36,280 bases of DNA from assembly GCF_017315755.1 (NCBI RefSeq), contig NZ_JAFLRJ010000103.1:1-36280 (forward strand). The letters are read 5' to 3'. The DNA is from Streptomyces beijiangensis (GTDB taxonomy: Bacteria > Actinomycetota > Actinomycetes > Streptomycetales > Streptomycetaceae). Each line of letters opens with the position of its first letter. Position 1 is the first letter of the stretch. The notes beneath the pieces are model-generated. The model saw only the letters and a program-made list of their open reading frames with translations. It did not search any database and was not told the origin of the DNA. Below, piece by piece: positions 8,062 through 15,613 of this stretch. The position numbers and the translations under genes were made by a program.

Positions 8062-8107
8062 GGGGTGAGAGGTGATGCCGTCCGACAGGCGGCATCACCT
8101 TCACCCC
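8062..8107. terminator. Bidirectional hairpin between convergent operons
   Basis: GGGGTGA (8062-8068) pairs with TCACCCC (8101-8107), and AGGTGATGCCG (8070-8080) pairs with CGGCATCACCT (8090-8100), leaving one bulged G and a 9-base loop: an 18-pair stem. It sits between the FtsX permease stop (8057) and the stop of the convergent response regulator, whose TGA lies inside the right arm. No T-run follows on either strand, as is usual for Streptomyces hairpin terminators. Confidence 0.8.
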
Positions 8108-8760
8108 GCCCGTGCGACCAGACCCAAGTCGTACGCCAGGATCACCAGTTGGACCCGGTCCCGTGCGTCCAGCTTGGCCAGCAGTCTGGTCACGTACGTC
8201 TTGACCGTCGCCACGCTGATGAACATCTCGGCCGCGATCTCCGGATTCGACAACCCCCGCCCCACCAGCGTCAGCACCTCGCCCTCCCGGCCCGTGACGC
8301 CCTCCAGGACCCGGCGGTCCGGAACCGGGGCCGGGGCGGGGCGGCCCGCGAACTCCGCTATCAGGCGGCGCGTGACGCTCGGCGCGATCAGGGCGTCGCC
8401 CGCGGCCACCACCCGGATCGCGCCGAGGATCTCCTCCAGCGCCATGTCCTTGACGAGGAAGCCGCTGGCCCCGGCGCGCAGGGCGCCGTAGATGTACTCG
8501 TCGTCGTCGAAGGTCGTCAGGATCAGGACGCGCGCCGCGCTCCCGGCCGCCGTGATCAGGCCCGTTGCCTCGATGCCGTCCATGCCGGGCATCCGGATGT
8601 CCATCACCACCACGTCCGGGCGCAGTTCGGCGGTCAGCGCGACCGCCTCGGCGCCCGTACCGGCTTCCCCCGCCACCTCCAGGTCAGGTGCGTCCGTGAT
8701 GACCATCTGGAGAGCGGCGCGGATCAGTGGCTGGTCGTCCGCCAGCAGTACGCGCGTCAC
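8101..8760 (-). CDS. NarL/LuxR-family response regulator (second pair)
   Basis: This 219-residue regulator has a receiver domain with the acidic LLADDQ, phospho-acceptor Asp54 in VVMDIRMPGMDG, Thr in ILTTFDD and Lys in FLVKD. The NarL helix-turn-helix contains REGEVLTLVGRGLSNPE and ISVATVKTYVTRLLAKL. The start is GTG at 8760, overlapping the kinase stop as GTGA, so it is translationally coupled to the kinase upstream. Its closest relative in the window is the regulator at 2674-3375, with the same fold and the same place in the module. Its target is probably the ABC-2 system at 10094-11859. Confidence 0.93.
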   Translation of the reverse strand: MTRVLLADDQPLIRAALQMVITDAPDLEVAGEAGTGAEAVALTAELRPDVVVMDIRMPGMDGIEATGLITAAGSAARVLILTTFDDDEYIYGALRAGASGFLVKDMALEEILGAIRVVAAGDALIAPSVTRRLIAEFAGRPAPAPVPDRRVLEGVTGREGEVLTLVGRGLSNPEIAAEMFISVATVKTYVTRLLAKLDARDRVQLVILAYDLGLVARAG

Positions 8761-9959
8761 CGGGCGCCCACGGAAGCGGGGAGCGGAAGGTTCGCCGCCA
8801 CCCGGAAGCCGCCGCCGGGGCGCGGCGCGGCGGAGAACTCGCCGTGCAGGAGCGAGACCCGCTCCCGCATGCCGATCAGTCCGAAGCCGGTGTCCTGCGC
8901 AGAGCTGCGCCCCCGCCCGCCGTCGACTATCTCCACCGACAGACTGTCGGGGCGGCTGCCGACGGTCACCCGGCAGGAGCTCGTGCCCGAGTGCCGTACG
9001 ACGTTGGTGACCGACTCCTGGATGATGCGGTACGCGGACAGGTCGATCTCCGGCGGCAGTTGGCGCCGTTCGCCCTCCCACCGGACGTCGACCCGTACAC
9101 CGGCCGCCGTGGTCGCGGCCGCGAGTCTCTCGACATCCGCCAGGCCGGGCGCCGGGTGGAGCGCGGCCCCCGGCTCCGCCTGCCGCAGCGCGCCCAGCAT
9201 CCGGCGCAGCCCCGACAGCGTCTCGCGGCCCGCGGTCTCCACCTCGGTGAGCGCTTCGCGCGCCCGCGCCGGCTGGGTCTCGATGACCCGGGCCGCGGCA
9301 CCCGCCTGCAGGGCGATGATGCCGATGCTGTGCGCCACCATGTCGTGCATCTCGCGGGCGATGCGCAGCCGTTCGACGGTGACCGCCTGCGCTGCCGCCT
9401 GCGCGGACAGCTCCACGGCGTGCCCGCGGGCCTGCCGGGTGGAGTCGCCGACCAGCCAGGCGACCAGCGCGGCGAGGACCACGGCGATGAGCGTCGAGGT
9501 GCCGATGCCCCAGCCCATGCTCAGCCGCACGATCGCGTAGCCGACCGGCGCGCAGACGGCCAGGGCGCCCGCGGCGGCCGAGACGCGGCGCGGGAGCGAG
9601 GACGCGACGAAGTACAGGGACACCGCCACCGCGAGGAACTGCGGCAGCTGTATCTCGCCCGCACCCAGGGAAGTCGTCGCGGTGACGGCGGCGGCGATCA
9701 GCAGAGCGAGCGCGGTGAGCGGCCGTCGGCGCAGCAGGAGGCCGCCCGCCAGCGCCATGGCAGTGCCCGCCGCCGTCACCAGCAGCCCGTCCCAGCGGAA
9801 GAACTGCGCCGAGACGCGTTCGGCCGCCTCGTTCTCGCCGGGCAGTCGCACCCGTACGAGGAAGGTGAAGGCGAGCCCCGCGCACCAGGCCAGTACGGCC
9901 CAGGCGCCCAGCGGGACGCGCCGGTGCAGAGGCGGAGGGCCGGTCGGTCGTGCGGACAT
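8757..9959 (-). CDS. Sensor histidine kinase, DesK/HisKA_3 type (second pair)
   Basis: This 400-residue kinase has an N-terminal membrane part with about five or six helices (residues 18-170) and little extracytoplasmic sequence, suggesting it senses within or at the membrane. HisKA_3 motif: RIAREMHDMVAHSIGI with phospho-acceptor His205. HATPase_c: N-box in SVTNVVRHSG, and DGGRG and TGFGLIGMRERV as G-boxes. The ATG at 9959 was chosen because the protein then starts in a normal short cytoplasmic stretch; a start 90 bases earlier would add unrelated residues. Divergent from the ABC-2 ATPase gene, 134 bases away. Confidence 0.92.
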   Translation of the reverse strand: MSARPTGPPPLHRRVPLGAWAVLAWCAGLAFTFLVRVRLPGENEAAERVSAQFFRWDGLLVTAAGTAMALAGGLLLRRRPLTALALLIAAAVTATTSLGAGEIQLPQFLAVAVSLYFVASSLPRRVSAAAGALAVCAPVGYAIVRLSMGWGIGTSTLIAVVLAALVAWLVGDSTRQARGHAVELSAQAAAQAVTVERLRIAREMHDMVAHSIGIIALQAGAAARVIETQPARAREALTEVETAGRETLSGLRRMLGALRQAEPGAALHPAPGLADVERLAAATTAAGVRVDVRWEGERRQLPPEIDLSAYRIIQESVTNVVRHSGTSSCRVTVGSRPDSLSVEIVDGGRGRSSAQDTGFGLIGMRERVSLLHGEFSAAPRPGGGFRVAANLPLPASVGAR

Positions 9960-10004
9960 GCCATCGAGCGTATCCGCGGGGTACGACAACGGGCATCGGA
10001 CCAG

Positions 10005-10016
10005 GGGTGTACACCC
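10005..10016. promoter_or_regulatory. Palindrome GGGTGTACACCC in divergent control region
   Basis: A perfect 12-base palindrome lies between the second kinase and its divergent ABC-2 operon. It shares GGTGTAC with both arms of the inverted repeat in the first kinase/ABC module (4791-4853). A dimer of the cognate NarL-type regulator is a plausible ligand; binding is inferred only. Confidence 0.5.
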
Positions 10017-10093
10017 ACGGGCTGCACCGTCTGCCGTGATTGCCGCCACTGGGCCGATGTCCGGCGGACCCGCCCGACGGCACCGTGGGGCAG

Positions 10094-11005
10094 GTGATTG
10101 AAGCCAACGAACTGACGAAGCGATACGGGTCGACCGCCGCGGTCAACGGTCTGACCTTCACCGTGCGCCCCGGTCATGTGACCGGGTTCCTCGGCCCCAA
10201 CGGCGCGGGCAAGTCCACCACCCTGCGGATGATCCTCGGCCTGAACGATCCCACCAGCGGCACCGTCACCGTCGACGGCCGGTCCTTCAGGGACCGGCCG
10301 CGCGGACTGCGGCACGTCGGCGGGCTCCTCGACGCGGCCGATGTGCACGGCGGGCGCAGCGCCCGCGCCCATCTCACCCTCCTCGCCCGCTCCAACCGGC
10401 TCCCGGTCTCCCGGGTGGCCGACGTCCTGGAGGAGGTCGGGCTGACCGAGGTGGCGCGGCGCCGGATCGGCGGGTACTCGCTCGGGATGAAGCAGCGGCT
10501 GGGCATCGCCACCGCGCTGCTCGGCGATCCCCCCGTACTCCTCTTCGACGAACCCCTCAACGGCCTTGATCCGGAAGGGGTGATGTGGGTACGGCGTCTC
10601 TTCCGCCGGCTGGCCGCCGAGGGCCGGACGGTCTTCGTCTCCTCCCACCTCATGTCCGAGATGGAGAACACCGCCGACCACCTCGTCGTCATCGGCCGCG
10701 GCGAACTGATCGCCGACGAGCCCCTGGCCGCCTTCTCCGCCCGCGGCACCCGCCTCAGCGTCACCGTGCGCACCCCCGACCCCGCAGGGCTCGCGGCCGT
10801 ACTGATCTCCGAGGGCGCCGCAGTGGAGCGGGACGAGCCGGAGACGCTGACCGTGACCGGTCTCTCCTCCGACCGCATCGGCGAGATCGCCTTCGAACAC
10901 CGCGTACTGCTCAGGGAGTTGGCCACCCGGACCGCCTCCCTGGAGGACGCGTTCATGGAACTGACCGCCGACAGCGTCGAATACCTCGCCGGAGACCGCC
11001 GATGA
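10094..11005 (+). CDS. ABC-2 type transporter ATP-binding protein
   Basis: This 303-residue ATPase starts with GTG (VIEANELTKRYGS, the usual family N-terminus); no ATG lies nearby in frame with a better ribosome site. Walker A GPNGAGKST (34-42), a signature that reads YSLGMKQRLG instead of the LSGGQ form (as is common in the BcrA/NatA-like subgroup), Walker B LLFDEPLNGLDP and switch-region SSHLMSEME. The last 80 residues form the regulatory extension typical of drug-resistance ATPases (about 225-300). Its stop overlaps the permease start as ATGA. BcrA-like ATPases serve bacitracin or lantibiotic immunity or uncharacterised exports; substrate unknown here. Confidence 0.93.
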   Translation: MIEANELTKRYGSTAAVNGLTFTVRPGHVTGFLGPNGAGKSTTLRMILGLNDPTSGTVTVDGRSFRDRPRGLRHVGGLLDAADVHGGRSARAHLTLLARSNRLPVSRVADVLEEVGLTEVARRRIGGYSLGMKQRLGIATALLGDPPVLLFDEPLNGLDPEGVMWVRRLFRRLAAEGRTVFVSSHLMSEMENTADHLVVIGRGELIADEPLAAFSARGTRLSVTVRTPDPAGLAAVLISEGAAVERDEPETLTVTGLSSDRIGEIAFEHRVLLRELATRTASLEDAFMELTADSVEYLAGDRR

Positions 11006-11859
11006 CCACGCTCACGTACGTACGGAACTTCGAGGCCGCCGAGCCCGCCGCCCGCTTCCGCGATCTGCTCGCCTCCGAGTGGCTCAAGCTGTGGTCGCTG
11101 CGCTCACTGCGCTGGGCGACCGGGCTCGGTGCGCTGATCGTCGTCGCGATCAACGCCAACGCGGCGTTCGCGGACTATTCCAACTGGCCGCACTACAGCC
11201 AACAGATCAAGGACAACTTCGTCCCCGCCTGGTCGTACGAGTCGTCCTTCACGGACATCTCCGCACTCGTGATGATGCTGTTCACCGGGGCCATCGGCAC
11301 CGTGGCGGTCGTCGGCGAGTACGGCAGCGGGATGGTCCGCACCAGCTTCGCCGCCGTCCCGGCCCGCCGCTCCCTCCTGGCGGCCAAGGCGGCAGTCCTG
11401 ACGGCCCTGATGCTGGTCTTCGGGATCCTCGTCACCGCCGGTTCGTTCTGGGTGAGCCAGGCGATCCTGTCCGGCCGCGGTGTCGGCATCTCGGTCACCG
11501 AACCGGGCATCATGCGCGGGATGCTGGCCAGTGCGGTGCTCGCCCCGGCGTGCGCACTGGTCGGGATGAGCCTCGGAGTCCTGATCCGGCACAGCGCCAC
11601 CGCCACGGGCTCGGTGATCGCCCTGCTGCTCCTGGTGCCGCTGTTCTTCACCGAGGACCGCTACTGGTCGGCCGTCTTCAAGCACGCGATGCTGCACGAC
11701 GCCTGGCGCTATCTGCACAAGATCCCGGCCATCGACGGGGCGTTCAAGGCGCAGCTCCCGTACCCGTCGACGCCCGGCGGCGCCTGGCTGGTGCTGGCGC
11801 TCTGGCCGGTGGTCGCGGTGGTCGTCGCCCTGGTCGTCGTGGACCGCCGCGACCTCTGA
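11002..11859 (+). CDS. ABC-2 type transporter permease
   Basis: This 285-residue membrane protein has about six hydrophobic segments: near 45-62, 90-115 (ALVMMLFTGAIGTVAVVGEY), 135-160, 175-200, 205-220 and 260-280. The motif GEYGSGMVRTSFAAVPARR after the second helix is characteristic of actinomycete ABC-2 permeases of the NatB/BcrB kind. It is co-translated with the ATPase through ATGA. The N-terminal cytoplasmic part (AARFRDLLASEWLKLWSLR) is the usual coupling segment. It ends 16 bases before the stop of the convergent flavoprotein gene, and I see no hairpin there. Confidence 0.9.
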   Translation: MTTLTYVRNFEAAEPAARFRDLLASEWLKLWSLRSLRWATGLGALIVVAINANAAFADYSNWPHYSQQIKDNFVPAWSYESSFTDISALVMMLFTGAIGTVAVVGEYGSGMVRTSFAAVPARRSLLAAKAAVLTALMLVFGILVTAGSFWVSQAILSGRGVGISVTEPGIMRGMLASAVLAPACALVGMSLGVLIRHSATATGSVIALLLLVPLFFTEDRYWSAVFKHAMLHDAWRYLHKIPAIDGAFKAQLPYPSTPGGAWLVLALWPVVAVVVALVVVDRRDL

Positions 11860-11875
11860 GCCCGGCGCCACCGGG

Positions 11876-12352
11876 TCAGTCCAGGCCGGGGATGTCCAGG
11901 GCGGTTCCGTACAGGCGCGAGACCCTGAGGCGTACGACCACCCGGCGGTCGTCCACGAGCTGCTCCAGAAAGCCTGCCTCCTCCTCCGGGTCCTCGAACC
12001 CCGGTGTCAGGGCGAGGAGTTCGCGTCCCACGGCGTCCCCGGGCACGGTGCTCTCCTCGGAGACCTCCGCCTCGCCCTCGGCGACGGCGAAGGACCAGAC
12101 GTTGGGGCCCTGGACGTGCAGGGAGGCGTGCGGATCGTTGCGCAGCTGGCGGACCTTGAGGCGGTCGGCGGTGGTGGAGACGCGGATGACGCGCTCCTCG
12201 GGGCTCCAGTGGTAGAGGACGGTCGACATATGGGGGTGGCCCGTCTTCCGTACGGACGCGAGGGTCCCGAACTGCTGCCCTTGCAGCAGCGTGGAGAGCT
12301 CTTCGTCGGTGAGGGCGCGGGGTGCGGGACCGGAACCGGGCTTCTTCGACAT
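11876..12352 (-). CDS. PPOX-fold flavin/F420-dependent oxidoreductase
   Basis: This 158-residue protein has the split-barrel pyridoxamine 5'-phosphate oxidase-like fold. LTDEELSTLLQGQQFGTLASV opens the domain, followed by GHPHMSTVLYHW, VIRVSTTADRLKVRQLRNDPHASLHV and VWSFAVAEGEAEVS. The pattern of a short barrel with TxxRLKVRQLRNDP is that of the PPOX-class proteins annotated in actinomycetes as F420- or FMN-dependent reductases; which cofactor is used cannot be read with certainty. GAAAGG precedes the ATG by 8 bases. It is the last gene downstream of the MarR and MFS genes, 35 bases after the transporter, and may be in the same transcript. Confidence 0.85.
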   Translation of the reverse strand: MSKKPGSGPAPRALTDEELSTLLQGQQFGTLASVRKTGHPHMSTVLYHWSPEERVIRVSTTADRLKVRQLRNDPHASLHVQGPNVWSFAVAEGEAEVSEESTVPGDAVGRELLALTPGFEDPEEEAGFLEQLVDDRRVVVRLRVSRLYGTALDIPGLD

Positions 12353-12387
12353 GGGAACAGCCTTTCAGATCAAGGGAATTGGGGTGG

Positions 12388-13842
12388 TCAGGCGGCGATG
12401 GCGTGTTCGGTCGTACGGGCGGGCTCCGGAGTGCGCAGTACGGTGGCCGCCACCGCGAGCGCCGCGAGCAGCAGCCCCACCCCGACGCCGAAGGCCAGGT
12501 GGTAGCCCCCGGTCAGGGCCTCGGCGCGGCTGTGGCCCTCTCCGAGCAGCCGCTCGGTGCGGGAGGCCGCCAGTGTGGTGAGGACCGCGACGCCCAGCGC
12601 CATCCCGATCTGCTGCGTGGTGTTGAAGAGACCGGAGGCGAGGCCCGCGTCGTCCGCCCGTGCCCCGGACATCCCCAGCGTGGTCAGTGCGGGCAGTGCG
12701 AGCCCGAATCCGGATCCGAGCAGCATCGCCGGGAGCAGGTCGACCGCGTAATTGGCGTGTACGGGGAGACGGGCGAGCATCGCAAGGAGCCCGATCAGCA
12801 GCACGATCCCGGCCAGCAGCACCTTGCGCTCGCCGAAGCGGGCGATGAGCGGAGTGGCGACGCCGAGAGACACCGCGCCGATGACGACCGCGGCAGGGAG
12901 CATGGCCAGGCCGGTCTCGGATGCGCTGTAGCCGCGCACGTTCTGGAGGTACAGGGCGAGCAGGATCTGGAAGGAGAAGAGGGCCGCGACCATCAGGATC
13001 TGGACCAGGTTGGCGCCCGAGACGGAGCGGGAGCGGAAAATCCTCAGCTGCATCAGCGGGGTCTTCGCGGTGGCCTGCCGTACGGCAAAGCCCGCGATCA
13101 GCAGCAGGGCGAGGGCGCCGAGGCCCAGGGTGTGCCCCGAAGTCCAGCCGTACTCACCGACCTTGACGACGGTGTAGATCCCCAGCATCAGACCGGCCGT
13201 GACCAGCAGCGCACCGATGACGTCGGCGCCTGCCCGCAGGCCGAGTCCGCGGTCGGCGGGGAGGACGGGGACGGCGAGGGCCAGGGCGGCGATCCCGATC
13301 GGCAGGTTGATGAAGAAGATCCAGTGCCAGCTGAGGGCGTCGGTGAGCACTCCGCCGAGCACCTGTCCGATGGAGGCCCCGGCCGCTCCGGTGAAGCTGA
13401 AGACGGCGAACGCCTTGGCGCGGTCCTTGGGTTCGGTGAAGAGCGTCACGAGGATGCCGAGGCTGACGGCGGAGGCCATCGCGGATCCGATGCCCTGCAG
13501 GAAGCGTGCGGCGATCAGCATCGCGGGGGAGGTGGCGGCGGCCGCGAGGAGCGAGGCCGCGGTGAACACCGCGGTGCCCGCGAGGAACATGCGCTTGCGG
13601 CCGATGAGGTCGCCGAGCCGCCCTGCCAGCAGGAGGAGGCTGCCGAAGGCGATCAGATACGCGTTGACGACCCAGCTCAGTGCGGCGGGGGTGAAGCCGA
13701 GGTCGCTCTGGATGGCGGGCATCGCCACGGTGACGATCGAACCGTCGAGCACGACCATCAGCAGGCCGGTCGCGACGACGCCGAGCGCCAGCCAGCGGGA
13801 GCGGAGAACTCCGGTGGAAGGGGGAGCAGTTGTGGCAGACAT
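12388..13842 (-). CDS. MFS drug exporter, DHA2 (EmrB/QacA) family, 14 TM
   Basis: This 484-residue transporter has fourteen predicted helices. Motif C-like and family features are clear: VVLDGSIVTVAMPAIQ in helix 1 (the DHA2 D1 motif), GRLGDLIGRKRMF in the loop between helices 2 and 3 (motif A), and LQGIGSAMASAVSLGIL with FSFTGAAGASIGQVLGG in helices 4 and 5. The family exports drugs, dyes or natural products by proton antiport. AGGAGAG lies at normal distance before the ATG. It lies directly downstream of a MarR gene in the same direction, with an AT-rich promoter-like gap of 116 bases, so MarR-controlled drug efflux is the natural reading; the ligand is unknown. Confidence 0.92.
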   Translation of the reverse strand: MSATTAPPSTGVLRSRWLALGVVATGLLMVVLDGSIVTVAMPAIQSDLGFTPAALSWVVNAYLIAFGSLLLLAGRLGDLIGRKRMFLAGTAVFTAASLLAAAATSPAMLIAARFLQGIGSAMASAVSLGILVTLFTEPKDRAKAFAVFSFTGAAGASIGQVLGGVLTDALSWHWIFFINLPIGIAALALAVPVLPADRGLGLRAGADVIGALLVTAGLMLGIYTVVKVGEYGWTSGHTLGLGALALLLIAGFAVRQATAKTPLMQLRIFRSRSVSGANLVQILMVAALFSFQILLALYLQNVRGYSASETGLAMLPAAVVIGAVSLGVATPLIARFGERKVLLAGIVLLIGLLAMLARLPVHANYAVDLLPAMLLGSGFGLALPALTTLGMSGARADDAGLASGLFNTTQQIGMALGVAVLTTLAASRTERLLGEGHSRAEALTGGYHLAFGVGVGLLLAALAVAATVLRTPEPARTTEHAIAA

Positions 13843-13879
13843 GCGATCTCTCCTGTCGATGGGGTGACAGGTGAGACAT

Positions 13880-13926
13880 TAGCAGATGGTTTTGTTGCAG
13901 ACTATTTCTTTCGGGCCTACTTCTTG
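13880..13926. promoter_or_regulatory. AT-rich promoter region with TwGCAGA direct repeats before the MFS gene
   Basis: The gap between the MarR and MFS genes is markedly richer in A/T than its surroundings. It contains TAGCAGA (13880-13886) and TTGCAGA (13895-13901), direct repeats 15 bases apart. On the minus strand a TANNNT box (TAATGT) overlaps the first. This is a reasonable MarR-regulated promoter, but no clean dyad is present. Confidence 0.35.
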
Positions 13927-13958
13927 GGATCTTTTGCCGGGGGGCCAGGGCCTTCCTT

Positions 13959-14444
13959 CTACTTGCTCTGCCGTGCGCGGCGGGCGGGTCGCGGGCTCTC
14001 GGCGGGCGTGGCCAAGTGCCCTTCGACCAGCAGATTCAGGGCGTGCAGGAGCGCCTTCCGGTCGGCCTCGGGGAGAGAGGCGACCGCGTCGTTGTGCACG
14101 CCGTCGACGATCTTCTGGCTCTGTACGGCGACCCGCGCACCCTCCTCGGTGACCGCGATGATCCGGGCCCGCCGGTCCTGCGACGAGGGCCTGCGCTCGG
14201 CGAGGCCGGCCTTCTCCAGGGCGTCCACCGTCACCACCATGGTGGTCTTGTCCATGTCGCCGATCTCGGCGAGCTGGGCCTGGGTGCGCTCCTCCTCCAC
14301 GGCGTGGACCAGAACGCAGTGCATCCGTGCGGTCATCCCGATCTCGGCGAGGGCGGCCGACATCCGGGTGCGCAGGACATGGCTGGTGTGGTCGAGGAGA
14401 TAGGAGAGATCTTTTGAGGGCTGGGTGGCTGCCATGGAGGTCAT
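13959..14444 (-). CDS. MarR-family transcriptional regulator
   Basis: From the ATG at 14444 the protein is 161 residues; in-frame ATGs at 14462 and 14435 are alternatives and none has a strong ribosome site. The winged helix-turn-helix reads TQAQLAEIGDMDKTTMVVTVDALEKAGL followed by the wing RRPSSQDRRARIIAVTEEG, the classic MarR DxRxR wing. Dimerisation helices flank it, ending in a Lys/Arg-rich tail. The family represses adjacent efflux or detoxification genes and is released by phenolic or electrophilic ligands. It precedes the 14-TM MFS exporter on the same strand and probably controls it and itself. Confidence 0.9.
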   Translation of the reverse strand: MTSMAATQPSKDLSYLLDHTSHVLRTRMSAALAEIGMTARMHCVLVHAVEEERTQAQLAEIGDMDKTTMVVTVDALEKAGLAERRPSSQDRRARIIAVTEEGARVAVQSQKIVDGVHNDAVASLPEADRKALLHALNLLVEGHLATPAESPRPARRARQSK

Positions 14445-14476
14445 GCACCCCAGGTTACCCATTCGGTCCGTAAAAG

Positions 14477-14760
14477 ATGATCCGCAAAGGTACGGCTTCC
14501 CTGCCCTTCCCCAAGCTCTCGGCCTCGCTCGGGCAGGGGAGCCCCATTCGCGCCACCGCCGGACTGATCGTCGCGGAGGCCACGACTCCGAACGCCGGGG
14601 GTCAGGCGTACGCCAACATCACCGCGATCCACACCGACGCCCACGTGGCCGACTTCGCGGCGGCCGCCCGCATCCGCTTTTCGACGCGCTGGCCAACCCC
14701 GGGCTGATGTACGCGGGCGGCGCGGACGGGTACACCGACTATCCCGGGCTTCGGCGCTAG
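14477..14760 (+). pseudogene. Remnant of an Old Yellow Enzyme/alkene reductase, internally deleted
   Basis: Two short blocks in different frames look like the two ends of an OYE-family flavoprotein of about 360 residues. The first (about 14558-14665) reads AGLIVAEATTPNAGGQAYAN then AIHTDAHVADF, matching the conserved region near residues 45-80, where homologues read like AGLIVxEAxxPxxxGQGYxNTPGIHTxEQV. The second, in the +2-shifted frame (about 14685-14757), reads DALANPGLMYAGGADGYTDYP, matching the family's C-terminal YGGxxxGYTDYP. Nearly 270 residues, including the FMN and substrate sites, are missing and the frame changes at the junction. It cannot make an active enzyme. The adjoining NmrA gene shares the final CTAG. 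The alternative, a novel small gene, is less likely given the two ordered matches. Confidence 0.6.
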
Positions 14761-15527
14761 CCCACTCGCTCGGCCAGGAAGTCCTCCCAGGTGCGCCGGC
14801 CAGTGGCAGCCCCCGCGGGCGCCAGATTCTCGCCCGCGCGGTACGCCCGACCCGCCTTTCCGGGCATCCTGACCGGCATCATCAGGCGGTGCTTGCCGCG
14901 CGCCTTGAGGTAGCCGCGGCTCAGGTCGGCCATTCCGTACACCTTCGGGCCCGCCAGTCCTGGCACCAGCCCGGCCGGCTCCCCGAGCGTCAACTCGACC
15001 AACCTGGCGGCCACTTCGCGCGCATCGACCGGCTCGAAGCGCATCCCGCCGGGGACCGGGATCACCGGCAGCTTCGCCATCTTCTCCATCACGCTCAGCA
15101 CCAGGTCGTTGAACTGGGCGGCCCGCAGCGTCGTCCAGGGGATGCCCGACTCCGCAACCGCCTGCTCGGCGTCCAGCTTCGACTTCAGCCACGCCACCGG
15201 GAGCTTGTCCGCCCCGATGACCGAGATGTAGACGAGGTGCTGTACGCCGGTCCGCCGCGCGGCCCGCACCAGATTCCGCGTCGCTTCGTCGTCGCCCTTG
15301 GGCCCGCCCGCGAGGTGCAGTACGGTCCCGACCCCGTCCAACGCGGCCTCGATCGCCGCGTCTTCACCCTTCAGCAGGTCGCAGGCCACGTATGTGACAC
15401 CGGTCTCCGCGTCCCGGGCGTTGCGGCTGAGGACGCGGACCGTGTGCCCGGCGTCTCGCAGGAGCGGAACGACGAGCCGGCCGAGGGTGCCCGTACCGCC
15501 GGTGACGAGAATGGGTGCGCCAGTCAT
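14757..15527 (-). CDS. NmrA-like/atypical SDR NAD(P)-binding protein
   Basis: This 256-residue protein has a Rossmann fold starting ILVTGGTGTLGRLVVPLL (GxxGxxG at about 10-16), then VLSRNARD for NADPH recognition, LHLAGGPKGDD, and HLVYISVIGADKLP. The catalytic YxxxK of classical SDRs is replaced by WLKSKLDAEQAV, as in NmrA/NAD(P)H-azoreductase-like atypical SDRs. It ends with a domain typical of actinomycete epimerase-like proteins (AAQFNDLVL). GGGAG precedes the ATG. It is divergent from the ECF sigma gene at 15614. ECF41-type sigma genes are known to neighbour such epimerase/oxidoreductase genes (the COE families), so it is probably that sigma factor's target. Substrate unknown. Confidence 0.88.
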   Translation of the reverse strand: MTGAPILVTGGTGTLGRLVVPLLRDAGHTVRVLSRNARDAETGVTYVACDLLKGEDAAIEAALDGVGTVLHLAGGPKGDDEATRNLVRAARRTGVQHLVYISVIGADKLPVAWLKSKLDAEQAVAESGIPWTTLRAAQFNDLVLSVMEKMAKLPVIPVPGGMRFEPVDAREVAARLVELTLGEPAGLVPGLAGPKVYGMADLSRGYLKARGKHRLMMPVRMPGKAGRAYRAGENLAPAGAATGRRTWEDFLAERVG

Positions 15528-15585
15528 GATGATCTCCCACTTCGATTGCGTCCGAAGCCACGGGATTTCGTGGGTTCACTGCTTC

Positions 15586-15612
15586 GACCCGCCGCGAGGA
15601 AGGAATGTGACC
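15586..15612 (-). promoter_or_regulatory. Candidate ECF41-type promoter of the NmrA-like gene
   Basis: Minus strand: GGTCACA (15612-15606), 16 bases, then GGTC (15589-15586). The published ECF41 consensus is TGTCACA in the -35 and CGTC in the -10 region; this fits 6 of 7 and 3 of 4 positions. Predicted transcription starts about 50 bases before the NmrA ATG. The -35 box abuts the sigma gene's own GTG start. Confidence 0.5.
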
Positions 15613-15613
15613 G

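Noticed and set aside
15388..15400. TGTCACA (minus strand) as an ECF41 -35 box.
   Set aside because: It lies inside the NmrA coding sequence and has no CGTC-like -10 at the proper distance.
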